This document shows positions 36,001 to 47,930 of a stretch of DNA of 64,000 nucleotides, one piece after another. Position 1 is the first letter of the stretch. The number at the start of each line of letters is the position of its first letter. The translations under genes and the position numbers were made by a program. The notes below the pieces were generated by a model that was not told where the DNA came from, ran no database searches, and was given only the letters and a program-made list of their open reading frames with translations. Origin of the DNA: Niebla homalea (lineage: Eukaryota > Ascomycota > Lecanoromycetes > Lecanorales > Ramalinaceae); assembly GCA_019925105.1 (NCBI GenBank), contig JAHGAU010000010.1, positions 62,001-126,000 of the forward strand, given 5' to 3'.

Positions 36001-37386
36001 TTACCTCGTTCACGATACTGTGGGCCTTAAGAATGGCCATACACAAGCCCATGTTTCTGTCTCCGAGGTGTACTATTCTCTTGCTCTTGAGCTTGGGGAT
36101 CTCGCGATTGCCGGCATACAACTACAAGAAGCGTCGCCTACCCATATTCTCGCCACCACACGTGGAGCCTCATGGCTGTAGAGCGCCAGGTCGGCGGGAA
36201 AGGAGAAAGCTGATGGCTCGGATCAAGACCCTCTTCCTTCTTGTGACAGCTCATGCCAATCGTGCGCTCAGCTCATCAACTACGAGTATCCTTGTTCACA
36301 GTCCCTTGAGCAGTAGTAGTCTGATCGATTCCCATCTCTGTGGCCCGCTCCACCCGAAACCCCAGACTCTACCTCGACAACGCGTCATTGTTTGTGTCAC
36401 GCCCGCCGCCTCGTCCCTGTGGTCATACATATCGATCTTTGGCGCTTTTGCCTTGCAGCGAACCTCGGCAGGACTTTGCCAGGTATGCTTAAAAGAGGAA
36501 GTTTCGGCACATGCGGATGAATGGCACAGTGCATACACACTACCCCCATTTGTTGAAATATTTATTTCCCGAGCAGGGCAAACGCACCTGTGCGGCAAGT
36601 GAAACGTACATCAGTACCCGATGGCTTGCCTTCTTTCCGCCGTACATGACCGTGCACGATGGAACCGATAGACTAAAGAAAGAAGACGGAGAAGCATCAA
36701 TTGATCCTCCTCGTTCCGTCTTCCCGATAAGACCAGAAAAGCCGAGAGGACCGTCATATCTGCCTTCTCCTATTCCGGTGAGAACTAATCCTAATGCATG
36801 ACATGGAGGTGGCGTCCAGGAAATAGGGCAGGGTTACACCGCCGCTTGAAACGCTGCCTTTGCCGTGGTTTCACTAAGGCTTTGTTATTCGTGCAACTGC
36901 AAATTTGCTCCAGCTGACGTGATCTTGAAAGGCCTGGTCGGTGATGAAGAGGACGGGAGCTGATTCCCACCCCGCTGGGGTCCAGAAGTGGATCCTCGAA
37001 GGCCTTACGCGTTGCTGCGCCTGGTCACTTGAGGCCCCTGCCAATTTGGGTCAGAGTGTCGAGGATGACATCGGTTGGTCTTCAAACATCAGCAGTCCGC
37101 TATCAACGTTGATGAGCGCCACGTCGCCGCATGTCTGTCTCCTCCGATGCTACTTGGCGTTTCAAGTGCTCAGGGATGTCGTGGTCCTGACGCGTTCAAA
37201 GAAATTTGTTCACGGCCATGAGCTTGTGCGGTACCCCGTACTGCCAGTACAATTACTATTCTACTCGTCCTCTGAGATATGCCGTGATCCATGTATGAAT
37301 GAGTGTACCTTCCCTTTATCCGTGTCTTTCTTCGTTGAAATATTGTTTATGTCCCTTTTCTGCTCCTTCGCGGCTCAGCAATAGCC
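36001..37386. other. Spacer between array copies 2 and 3
   Basis: I looked for another degenerate copy and saw none. Open frames here lack the family motifs. No TATATTTGAAG element precedes copy 3. Confidence 0.5.
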
Positions 37387-38301
37387 ATGTACGCTTTGGC
37401 GCACGGTCCTCTATCATATTTCGTTTCCCTCCTCTTCCTTGGTGTTGGTTCTGTTGTGGCGCCTGCTCCAGCTGCTGTAAGATCTAACCTTAGCGGCCCT
37501 CCAGCTGTACCTACGCCTGCACTTACCTCACCGCCCACACCGACCTTACTTTCAGCATCCTCATCGTCTGCAACAGCGGTAGCAGAGCAAGCTTTGCTGG
37601 GAGGGGTACCTAGTGGCCTCCGTTCAGACCTCTTTCAAAGACCTTCGTCAAGTCCTGGGTGCTTCAGCAATTCATGCGTTGAGGCCTATGCGGTCAGGTG
37701 TCCTGATTATATGTGACATGTCAATTGCATCCTAATGCCCTTGCAGTCTGTAACCGTCTTTTACTGGCCGTCAAGTGCGGCAAATACAGCCTGCCTTTCC
37801 ACACTTACCGAGCAACCGACAGCTGTGCCCCAACCGTCAGGAATGTATGATAAACGATCGGATGGACAGAAAGTCAACGATGCAGGGCTGACTACCTACA
37901 GGATCTCACCTTTCGTATACGTTGTCCTACCGGGGGAGACAGTTTACGATCTATGCGGGATCAGTGCATACTCTAACTCAGCGGCCACTTCTACCTTGCT
38001 CACGTATGACCCAAGTGATGTATCGACCTTGCAAGCCATTCCTGGAGCGCCGCCTGCGACCCAATTGTTCAATTTCAACGACCTACCTTGCCCACCGCCC
38101 GCAATCGCGGAACAATTGGATCCTGGTTCGGCATACAGTCCAGTCTTCGATGAAACCTTCTTCGCCGTTCTTGCGTTCCCGGCAAAGAGCAATACAACAA
38201 GGGGATCCATTTGTGGTGAGGATGCTATCAGCCAAGATCCTCCCAGACCCGTCCTGCAAGTCAATGCCATCACTGGGCCTGGGCAGGGGGTCCCTCCCTG
38301 A
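37387..38301 (+). CDS. Secreted proline-rich six-cysteine protein, array copy 3
   Basis: Exons 37387-37692, 37747-37844, 37902-38301 give 267 residues. Signal peptide MYALAHGPLSYFVSLLFLGV. The linker is shorter and Ser/Thr/Pro-rich. Body: LLGGVPSGLRSD, PGCFSNSC, VTVFYWPSSAANTACLS, SPFVYVVLPGETVYDLCG, LSTLQAIPGAPPATQLFNF, DLPCPPPAIAEQLDPGSAY, SICGEDAI, ending GVPP. All six cysteines are kept. The second intron (57 nt) is a multiple of three and free of stops, so its retention would insert 19 residues rather than truncate. Exon 2 is 98 nt as in copy 1. Role unknown; secretion is inferred. Confidence 0.8.
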
Positions 38302-39860
38302 TATTGCGAGGTCTCAGTAAAATGCTTCAGACAGTACTTGAACCACCGAGTCTTCCTGAGAATTGCTTCCTCAGTTACTGCGGTTGTTTTCAGCCTGGCT
38401 GGTACTCATGATCGGAGTATGTATTCATGTCATGCTTTATGTCGTTAGAGTGGCAAGCAGAGAAGTAGAGTCTGGGGTTCAAACAACTCTGCAGTCATGA
38501 TTGGAGAAAGGCCGGTGGTAGAGAGAAGTTTTGGTCCCAATCGAATGCATCGCGAAACTTGGATGTACCTGGCAGAAGCTGTAGGAGAGAACGTACATGT
38601 CCCACCCACTCTCGTCGGCATTGAAAGATATGAGATTGGATTGCTGAGCCGTATGCTTCCCCTCATGCGCCTCACCTTTGCCGTGTTTCATGAATGACAT
38701 AGAGGCACTTTTCCAATTGTTGGGCCGTATAGTCACAAATTATCTCTCGCTAGTCGAATGCATGCGGGTGCAAGTCGGGGAGATACTACCTCCGTGTTTT
38801 GGAAATGCCTTCTCGAAGGGATCCCGCACAGGCAGATACTAGCTCAGTCTGTTCTTCAAAAAGCTGCTTCCCTAGCGGCCTGCGATGGGTGGTAGCGTAT
38901 ATGTGGCACGTGCATTTGCAGCTCATGAACTTAGCTTTAGCTTCCTAACGGACCCATCGGTTTCTCAATAAAAGTAAGCGACGGCGCACCCGGATGGCAC
39001 AATGGGGATGGAACACAGGGTCTCTTACGTACAATCATCGAGAGACTACCGGCTCTACCTTAACCTTCTGATGGGTATGATAGCCAGTGGTTCTGGGGAT
39101 CATGGTGCATGCATGTACATGCGCCTTCGTTGCGTCTCTACAGGACTTCACCATCGGTCCTATATCACAAACGACGGGTCACTCTCTCTTTATCGTGCGA
39201 CCCATGGATCGATGACCTCCGTGTAATCTCCGTGTATGCCTACGTGCCCAACATGCAGATGAAACCGCCTTCGCCTTGTAGATGCATGGAGCCCCTCAAG
39301 TTCTTACAGATACGTCAGTCATTTCCGGCTGATTGCACCATCGAAATGGCATCAAGAGGTTTATCAACGCCACCGGTTCATCTCCCACAATCGACGGGTC
39401 ATGTAAAATTCGCAACCCCCATAAACTTTCTATTCGGGGTTTAGAAGACCGGATACCAGTGCTGCTCCCGGACAGCTTGAGATCAATTCGGAAAAGTCTG
39501 GAAGGGCACTCAAAGTGTCAAGAGGCTTGTGCTGGCTGAACCAGTGCGCTTGGTCTCATTCATTATTCATGAGGACCGTTCAATCTTGACAAATTCAGTC
39601 TCGTGCTACACCTTCGTTCCTGTGATTGACCTCAGCATATATCCAACGTATATCGGGAGATTAAAGCGTCTCGGGAGGCCACGTCAGCTAACGCCCCCAG
39701 CCCATCAAAGGCTCCACCAGCTTTATCAGGTTTGTCCGTCATTTTATATACCCAATGTTTTATATTTGAAGAGGCCCCTCGTGTGTTGTGCCGGCTTTCA
39801 CCTCATCAAAAATCCCTAGTCATTCTTTTGAGCATTTAGGAAATCACATTCTTTTGCACA
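38302..39860. promoter_or_regulatory. Spacer and upstream region of array copy 4
   Basis: No gene. Part of it (about 39255-39325) resembles 32262-32340 upstream of copy 1, and the last 150 bp match the proximal promoter of copy 1 in several short blocks. Confidence 0.45.
39761..39771 (+). promoter_or_regulatory. Likely TATA element of array copy 4
   Basis: TATATTTGAAG, about 100 nt before the ATG at 39861, identical to the element upstream of copy 1. Confidence 0.5.
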
Positions 39861-40796
39861 ATGGCTATTCACTCTTTGCGACGGCTTATCTCGTGTTTCA
39901 TTCTTTCATGTCTGCCCTTCGATGTTAGCTTTGTTGTGGCAGCGGCAGCCTTAGTGCCAGCGCAAACGTCAACCTCTCCTACTCCAGCTATTCCACCTCC
40001 ATCAGCAAGCCCTACGGCAGCTCCAGCTGCAGGGCCTCTGCCACCTAACCTAGCCCCAGCAGATCAACAGCTGCTGGGGGGCGTACCCTCTGGTGTCCGA
40101 TCAGCTGCAAACGGGAAACCATTACCGACTCCAAAGTGCATTACCACTGAGTGTGTTGCTATCTATCCAGTATGTTCTGGCGTCTTCTTGAGATATTATA
40201 GCTAGAGATTAAATATAACGTCGTTGCAGTCTGTCGATGTCTTCTATTGGCCTTCGGGCGTACCAAATACCGCCTGCCTTTCGACAGTGACGGATCAGCC
40301 AAGCTTTACTCCTCACCCAACATCAATGTCTCAGCCAGTATCAATGTAAGACAACTAGTGACACGCACATGACAGGCTTAAGGATCATGCTTACATCTTC
40401 AGGATCTCCCCAAGCATCTACGTCGTCTACCCTCCAGTCACCATCCTTGATCTCTGCGGAAACACGGCGGACCCACCCCCGGGTCCGCGCCTTGCGACCA
40501 CAAAGTCGTACGCGCTCAACCAGCTTTCCACCTTACAAGCCATCCCCAGCGGTGCACCTGTGCCACAGGTGTTCAATTATGGCGACTTACCTTGCCCACC
40601 GCCGGGCATCGCAGCGCAGCTGGACCCTGGGTCGGCGTATAATCCCGTCCTTGTCTCCCCGGATCATGGTATTGTGCATCCAATACCGGACTCGGATCAG
40701 ACGCTCGTTTGCAACATCAGTGCCATCCCGGATCCTCCGAGGCAGGTGGTGCGAGTGAAATCGATTACGGGGCCAGGAACTGGACCTCCCCCCTGA
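39861..40796 (+). CDS. Secreted proline-rich six-cysteine protein, array copy 4
   Basis: Exons 39861-40169, 40230-40345, 40403-40796 give 272 residues. It starts MAIHSLRRLISCFILSCLPF, nearly the same as copy 1, then a Pro/Ala/Ser linker, LLGGVPSGVRSA, KCITTECVAIYP, VDVFYWPSGVPNTACLS, SPSIYVVYPPVTILDLCGN, LSTLQAIPSGAPVPQVFNY, DLPCPPPGIAAQLDPGSAYN, LVCNISAI and terminal GPPP. Six mature cysteines are in register with copies 1 and 3. Exon 2 is 18 nt longer than in the sisters, through a local duplication of the ATCAATG/TCAGCC stretch before the donor. Closest relative in the window is copy 1. Function unknown. Confidence 0.8.
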
Positions 40797-42431
40797 GGGT
40801 CTACTTTTCCCAAGGCAGAAGTGTTTGGGGCCTGGCTGGATACTTTGATCATTTGTTGATGTGTTCATCATGTATGGATTCGAATAGAATGGCTCTCTTT
40901 GGTCTCTTATTCCGGGCCATATTGCTGTGCACAAATTTAGGGCCAATGCATCACGATATCCTTGTGAATTCACGTGAAGCTCTTCTCGTACTGCAAGAAG
41001 TTTCATACTCGGTATCTGGCATGTTGATGCATTGCGTGATCAAAAGGTCCTTTGTGTGATTATGATCCAACAGGTTGAGATCTCTGGGGAGACAGCACTG
41101 GCAGTGCCGTGAAGAGCATTGACAGAAAGCTGGGGCAAAGGCAAGGCGGAGCGGGCGATTACACAGACAAAGCTTTGAAAATAGCACAGCGTCGTGCTGT
41201 AGTTGGACGTGAAGTAATAATAATATTCCTTTCAAATTCAGGGGACGCAGGCGGAGCATTTGATTGCCACCTCAGGTCTTGATATCTGCGAGATGTTTGA
41301 GGTCGAAGCCAGAAGAACAATAGTCGTAAAGGCAAAAGATGGATGGATGGATGGATGACAAGGTCGTTAGGTAAGAGGTATGTTGTAGGGGCCAAAAGAG
41401 CCCCGGAGATTGCGGCGGTCCGGGTAACCCGGTGAAATTTCCCCAAGGGTTCGTTCTACCTTATCTTCATCTTCGTCAAGGACGAAATCACAGGAGCTTT
41501 TCACCGACCAACGAGGACGAGTCTTCTGTCTCGTAAGAGAGGCACAGCAGGATAACGGGCCCGGCCTCCAAAGCCCAAGCACGAATGGTCGGTGAGACCT
41601 AAAATACCTCAACCGAAGGTGCCTCACCGCAGCTCTGCACACTGCAGATCCTGTATCTTGTACCTTGAACCGACGAGCCAATTGAATCTCACTAGCACCC
41701 TCTGACGCCTCATAGGCATATGATAATGTCTTCCTGCGGACCATCCGAGACGATATTTCTATTTACGAGGATACCCAGGTCTGAATACCGAGCCAATGCA
41801 CCAATGGTGCAACTTCCATGCATCTCCCGGCAACGACGGACAGTCCCAAAACCCACTTGCCTTGAAGAAGGTTAAATCATGGCACCTTTCTGATTCGTCA
41901 TTGAATGCTTTAGAGGTGTGGTACTCCCTCGGGATTTCCATAAATGGGTCAACCGAAACAATGGATCAAGGTCCGGCCCAGTGCTGATTTCGGCAACCAA
42001 GGTTGGCAACGGTGCTATACATATGCCTACCTCTTGTTGCACGGGCCATCTTGTCCGTCGAGCTGATCCGTCATTGGAACCTCTAGTCTGACCGGATAAC
42101 GGCCTTCGACTATGACATCCTTTATCTCACGTGAAGCCTATCAGAAAATGGCTCGCCTTGGCTCCACGATGACTGGCAGCAACTGGGACAGTAGCGGTGT
42201 CATGGAGGGCAACATGTCAGCGACTCAGCACTGCTCTGTTTCCCCCCCAAGACGCCAGTCATGCAGACCGGCTATGCTGCAGGCACATGGCAATCTCGAG
42301 TGGCTTATTGTTCTTAAAACTCTCCGCGCCCACACCCCGTGGCTGTCTCTCAAATTCTTTGATATACAATCGTCGCGATGCATTCCTGTTTCCTGTCGCT
42401 GATCATCTGAGCTCCACCTTCCCGTCCCAGC
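40797..42431. other. Intergenic, no gene supported
   Basis: About 1.6 kb. A 125-codon minus-strand frame (41367-41744) is Arg/Ser-rich without features and was not accepted. A short GGAT run occurs near 41338-41357. Confidence 0.5.
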
Positions 42432-43741
42432 ATGGTATCTCAACACTTTGATAAGTTAGTCCGCCGGAGGGTGACGGGGGTTGTGGGCAGCCTCCCGTAT
42501 GACCCAACCGAGTACTGTATCCTCGCCGCCGCCAGCGCGATTGCATGGGCGTATTGCTTGGAGCTCACACTGCTCGCCTTCTACACATTTCGACGATGGT
42601 CGGGTCTCTACTTCTACTCGCTCCTCATCAGCTCCTGGGGATGCACCTTCCACGCATTGGGCTTCGTGCTCAAGTTCCTCACCCATACGCCGTCGGGATG
42701 CTTCCTTGTTTTCATTGAGATGGGTACGGACTTTCCGCTCTCCACAAGACTTTGATGGAGAAGCATAGCTGATATCGATATGATACAGGCTGGGTAGCCA
42801 TGGTGACTGGTCAAGCCTTTGTCCTCTTTTCCCGCCTCCACCTCGTCGTCCGCCAGAGACGCATTCTCCGTCTCGTTCTCGCCATGATCTGCGTCAACGC
42901 CGTATGCCTGCACATTCCTACAATCATTCTCACTATCGGCAGTAATTCCTCTCCAGGCTCCGCCTGGGCGCCCGTGTTCAACATCGTAGAGCGCATCCAG
43001 CTCGCCCTCTTCTGCATCCAGGAATTCATCATCTCCACCATCTACATCTACTGCACCGTCCGACTATTGGGGTCCATATACCATTCACGCACCCGTGAGG
43101 TCATGGTGGAGTTGATCATCATCAATGCTGTGTGCTTGAGCATGGATGTCGTCCTCATCGGGCTCGAGTATTCCAATAATTATGTCGGCGAAACATCCGT
43201 GAAGGCGATGCTCTACGCCATCAAGCTCAAACTCGAATTCGCCGTGCTCAACCAACTCATGAACCTCACCCGCGCGGGCTTAACTGAGGGCGCGGGTCAC
43301 TGGGCCGGCGGCGCAGTGGCGCGGCATGAGCAAGAAATGCCCAATTGCGGTCTCGTCACCGAAGTCGAACCCAAAGCCGTAACGGCAAAGAACAAAGCCC
43401 GCTGGCCACCACAGCGAAGAGGCTTCTGTGGGTCGTTTACGAATAAAACCCCCAAAAGCCCGACGATGAGTCCGCCATCACGGTTCGGGGGCGGGATTTC
43501 AAGGACACGGCATTTCGCGGTGACGAGTGAGCCGAGGTCGTTGGGGAGTGATGGCGGAGCGCATCCGATCCATAGGGGGAAGGATCCGTTCTCTTACGAT
43601 CCTGCGAGTACTGTGCCGAGGATGGAGAGGAGAGGAGGGGAAAGGGAAGAGGGACAGTGGAGGCCGAGGGCGAGTCAGAGCATCGAGCCGATTCTTCCGC
43701 GGAGGTCGAGTCCGGACATTGAGGAAGCGAGTAGATCGTAA
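42432..43741 (+). CDS. Polytopic membrane protein (DUF7703-like)
   Basis: Two exons, 42432-42723 and 42789-43741, give 414 residues; the 65-nt intron splits IEM-GWVAMVTGQ. At least six hydrophobic segments are seen: YCILAAASAIAWAYCLELTLLAF, LYFYSLLISSWGCTFHALGF, GCFLVFIEMGWVAMVTGQAF, LRLVLAMICVNAVCLHIPTI, IQLALFCIQEFIISTIYIYC and VELIIINAVCLSMDVVLIGL. Then comes a conserved stretch around AIKLKLEFAVLNQLMNL. The last ~130 residues are charged, Arg/Pro/Ser-rich and presumably cytoplasmic. From memory the SWG..HALGF and GW..MVTGQ..VLFSRL motifs are those of a fungal integral membrane family of unknown function (DUF7703). A receptor-like role is speculation. Confidence 0.75.
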
Positions 43742-44719
43742 TGAGCAGGAAGGACTATGTGTGACAACGACGGCTCTTACTGATGAGCCGTCTGAATGGA
43801 AGCCTTGAATGGGAATCATCTCCACAGTGTGCTGCATCTGATTGTATACAATGACGACCCCACACGTACTGCAAGTCCCTCGGTGCTTAGTCGCATATTG
43901 ACCATCCTGACGCTCTTCTACTTGTGGATGGATCAACAAGCCACCCACTACAGGATCAGCAAGCTATTAAACGAAGGACCAGCAGGCCCGAATGTTTCCC
44001 TCCTAACAAGAGGTTTTCACGGAAGGACGGCGCGACAGGCCTTGAAGTGAAGCCAAGGTATGAAAATGACTTTCCATCTTTCGCTGGAGACGATTCTCTG
44101 CAACGTCTTCATACTCCCTGCGGTCCGAAGGCTTGCAAGAGATCCTACATACCTTACGTATCCCTCCGGTTCAATGCATCGATCAGGCCATACGAAGGCT
44201 TTATAAGGGTCCACACCGATTTTCCTCAACGAGAAGGTGATGGCTCCCCATCCATGCCGGTCAGTCCTAATGGAGGAACTCTGTAACCAGTCACAAATTC
44301 ACAATGTCAATGCGCTGCATGTAAGGCAAAACCAATGGGCTTTGCTCTCCGCTCCGCTGTATACATGGTCAGCTCGGAGGTTTGTGATTTTGGGGACCAC
44401 GTACAGTACAGTGAGCTTAGCGGCTGTGATCGCGTCAACTTAAGGGGCTCTTCCACTCCGCACCTACCTAGCTAGCAAACATCGCCCCCAATTTACAACA
44501 GTAGCGGGGCCGGCTAACCTCATCGCCACCAGCTGGAAGCGATTTTGGCACGGCAAATCCCCTTGGGTCCCACCCGGGCGTCGTCTTTCTGAAACGTCAG
44601 TGAAGCGTGCCGCGTTGGATAGGTAATCTGACGATTTGCGCCTCCAAATATCTTTATCAGCCTTCGAATCCCCCACGGTCTCAGAATGGCTTCACATATA
44701 CCGAAACTGCGGTGCCAGG
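43742..44719. other. Intergenic, upstream of the DUF3405 gene
   Basis: Short open frames only. No gene supported. Confidence 0.5.
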
Positions 44720-46953
44720 ATGGTGGCCAGCGTCTCCCAATTGCAGGCGGCGAGATGGCCTTTGCTGGCCAGTCTTGTTGTTGTCTTGATTGTCGTACGG
44801 CAGTTTTATGCATCCAGCAGCTCAGGTCAACCATTGGAGGGCCCAGGTGGCAATCTCAATGGAGTCGCTGGAGGAGTATCTGAGTTGGTAACCAAGTATG
44901 CCACAGAATCTACTGCGAATGGGAGATTGTGTTCTGTGCTGATCCATGTCACAGGAGTCCTTTCGTACCCAACCTTCCTCAATGGATCGAGACCGCAAAC
45001 AACCGTACCTCCCTCAGCTACAACCCCTATCCCAAATATAATAGCTGGCAATGGAAAGAGAAGTGGAGGGGTACTCATAGGCCATGCATGGGACCAAGGG
45101 GCAAGCTTGTCAATAATAACCCTGATGACATGATCGCCGCGTATTCGAGAGAAAAGCATGGTATGTCCAACAACTTAATAGCCTGATATGTACGAGCAAT
45201 GACTGGATGACCTCAGCACCTGCACCTATCATCGGCTCCTACACTGAGACTGGCTTGGATACGAATGTATGCTTCGAGCGAACAAAACGAATGCTTCCTT
45301 ATGGATTTGAGGATCCCGAGCAGAGAGCCACTCCCAAGAAGCAGAATGAATCCGAAAAGGTTGAAGAAGTGGACATTTGGGCACATGTTCGTTGGGGGAA
45401 GCTTCAGCAAGAGTGCATCGCCTGGAACAAGGATCGTTATGAAGATGTGGAAATCACAGGAGAAAGGCGATTCCGTTGGCCCAAGGATGAGGATTTTGAA
45501 GAAGTCGACAACATCCTTGTTCGCGCCAATCACCATCCAGTCAATGATGTCAATGAGGATGGCACGAAAAGTAGAGACTCCACCTCGAACACGTACAGAG
45601 GATGGAAGGATGACCAAACACCCAAGCGATACAGGAAGAAGTCGGCCGTGGTTGTGAGGACGTACGATGGCCTCAAGTGGACGCCGGCCGTCCAACAACA
45701 TGTCCGCTCGTACATCATGGAACTCAGTCTTCATTCTGGAGGCGAGTACGAAGTCATCATTCTCTCCGAGGTCAAGGACAGGTCCAAGAAGATATTCGAT
45801 TATGAAGAAGCCTATCGCAACGCTCTCATCCATGCTGCACCACCAGAATTTCGAGACATTACCATCCTCTTCAATGTAGAGCTTATTGCGGCCTGGTTCC
45901 CTCTCACTCACGGCGGGTTCGTTAAATCTCCTCCTCCATTCCTTGACTTTTGACGACTCCATCCCGTCTCGTGGCTTGATTTGCTCGTCCACCCCCATCA
46001 CGTTTTGCTAACAATTCCTATCTCATTATAGCAATGACCACACCCAAACTGCTCACATGCACCAACCCATGCAGCTCCTCTCCCTCCTCCGCCCAGACAT
46101 CACCCATTTCTGGCAGACCGAGCTCGACACCCGCTACACCGGCCACCACTACTCCCTCCTCGAAAGTGCCTCCGCATGGTCCACCGCCGAGCCCCGTCGC
46201 CTCCTCTGGGAACGCAACGCGCGCTACTATTTCCCGACCATCCACGGCCCCTGGCGAGAATACAACGACCTTGTCTCCAATGTAACCCTCCACGGCGGGA
46301 TCTGGGGTCCTGTGAAAACAAGAGGCACAGCCCCACCCATTGGTCCCACCCCACCTTTCCGCAAACCCGAGCTCGACAAGAACTACGAGTGGGGCGTCGG
46401 TGAAGACGCCGACCTCATTGCCATGGCCCCGGCCTTCGACGTGACCGATGTCGACGCCACCAAATTCATGTTCCGCAACCACAAATTCGGGTACGCTGAT
46501 GGGGCCAACACGCCCGCCTTCGCGGTGGCCACTGTGCCCCTGATGCGTTTTTCAAAGCGGCTGTTGAGGGCGATGCAACACGGCCAAATGACGCGCGGAT
46601 TCAACATGATGCCCGAGATGTTTCCCGAATCCACCGCCTTGCACCACGGGCTCAAGCTCGTGACTTTCCCGTTACCGGTCTACGTCGACATGGCTGTCAG
46701 CCCGCGGAATCTGGAAAGAGCCTTCAGCGCGAATGAAGGGGCGACCGTGCTGGATAGCCCCTACGACAAGAGTTTTCAGGAGGTGTGGAGGAGGATGACT
46801 TATTGGCATAGCATGGACGGCGAGCAAATGGAGAGCGGGTATGCGAGGAGTCTGTGGGATCGGTGGACGGGGCAGGAAGATCGCTGGGAGGGCGAGGAGT
46901 TGGAGAGGTTGTGCTTGCCGCAGATGCTATTGCACCCGGTTAAGGCGGTGTGA
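44720..46953 (+). CDS. DUF3405 type II membrane protein
   Basis: Four exons, 44720-44895, 44955-45160, 45217-45916, 46032-46953, give 667 residues. The ATG at 44720 places a single membrane anchor (WPLLASLVVVLIVVRQFYA) near the N-terminus. Family signatures follow: YNPYPKYNSWQWKEKW, CMGPRGKLVNNNPDDMIAAY, APIIGSYTETGLD, RMLPYGFED, VVVRTYDGLKWTPAVQQHVR, YEVIILSEVKDRS, FPLTHGG, then HMHQPMQLLS, MAPAFDVTD, RFSKRLLRAM and TALHHGLKL. This is the DUF3405 family of filamentous fungi, which has a glycosyltransferase-like look, but no activity is established that I know of. A Golgi or secretory-membrane location is inferred from the anchor. The third intron (45917-46031, 115 nt) is long for this locus. 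Confidence 0.85.
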
Positions 46954-47930
46954 AGGTGTCAACAGGTGTCGATCCTTTCAAGGAGGATGACACTTCAGAT
47001 GCAGTGGAAAGAAAAGGATCGTGTCACTGCGGCGTAAAGGGGTCCTGGACGGTCTGTCCGCCCGGAAGGCCGGCTGCCTGGGACAAGACTTCTTCTCCCC
47101 CACCCCTGCGCTGTGATTCGAGGGGGTTAAGCAACACACCCCCAGCTCGATTGACCAGCAGCGGGCTCACCAATCGCCCAAGTTGGGAACTTTGGGTTCA
47201 GCACAGGAGGTGTCCGATCGATCAGACGCCTTCTCATGTGACGCAGGCCTCCATTACCTCGAGGGTTGGATAAAGAAACGGAACCTGAAGAGTTCCCTCC
47301 CACAGGCTTTCAACGGAGGCGTGATTTTACTGAACATTCCGTTCGAAGCCCCATAAATGACATCCTTCAGACAGAATTGGTGGAGTCCAGCATCGCATTC
47401 TTGGTTGATTCTACAGAACTGCTTTCCCTTTCGCCTACTTTGGTTGTCTCCAGTCCACGGAATTTCCAATCTTGACGATATCTTGAAAAACCGCCCGCAA
47501 CGACACGAGTGTTTCTACCCCCGTCCTCCTCTCCTCACATGATCTGCCAGCCCTCTGTTCACCTCCCCGTTTTCGAGTGACCGTAACCCGCTCTCTTTTT
47601 CCTTTGGTGAAAGAACCAACTTTGAGAGCCCGTGCATACTTCAAACGCTCACGTCGCTAACACCGCTTTCATCATCCCCCCCCAACAAGAAGAAGCTCGC
47701 CACTCCGGTCCGGTCCCCTATCCATCCATCCATCCATCCTCTTGTGCGCCCAGGTCTTACATTACAGAGGCGTGGGTAGGCGTCATCTCGATCTATTCCC
47801 TTCAGTTCCTTCTGCAATCGACTGCTCCACACCATCGGCCTAGCCCCATGCCCATCTACCCACCCCTTCCCCAATCTTCCGGCCGGCCGCTATGCATTAA
47901 AAAAGCCAAGGGAGCCATCACGTCCGACCC
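46954..47930. other. Intergenic, pyrimidine-rich, no gene seen
   Basis: Pyrimidine-rich on the plus strand toward its right end. Only short frames. Leads into the repeat region. Confidence 0.5.

Noticed and set aside
35829..36602. 257-codon plus-strand frame
   Set aside because: Its first part is the end of dead array copy 2 downstream of the TAG; the rest is unrelated read-through.
36001..37386. Possible fifth copy of the six-cysteine gene
   Set aside because: None of the family motifs (DLPCPP, NTACL, VYDLCG) occurs in any frame.
41367..41744. 125-codon minus-strand frame
   Set aside because: Arg/Ser-rich without motif, isolated, and without a supporting splice or signal.
45213..46001. 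262-codon minus-strand frame
   Set aside because: Antisense to the DUF3405 gene, whose motifs are clear on the plus strand; it has no feature of its own.
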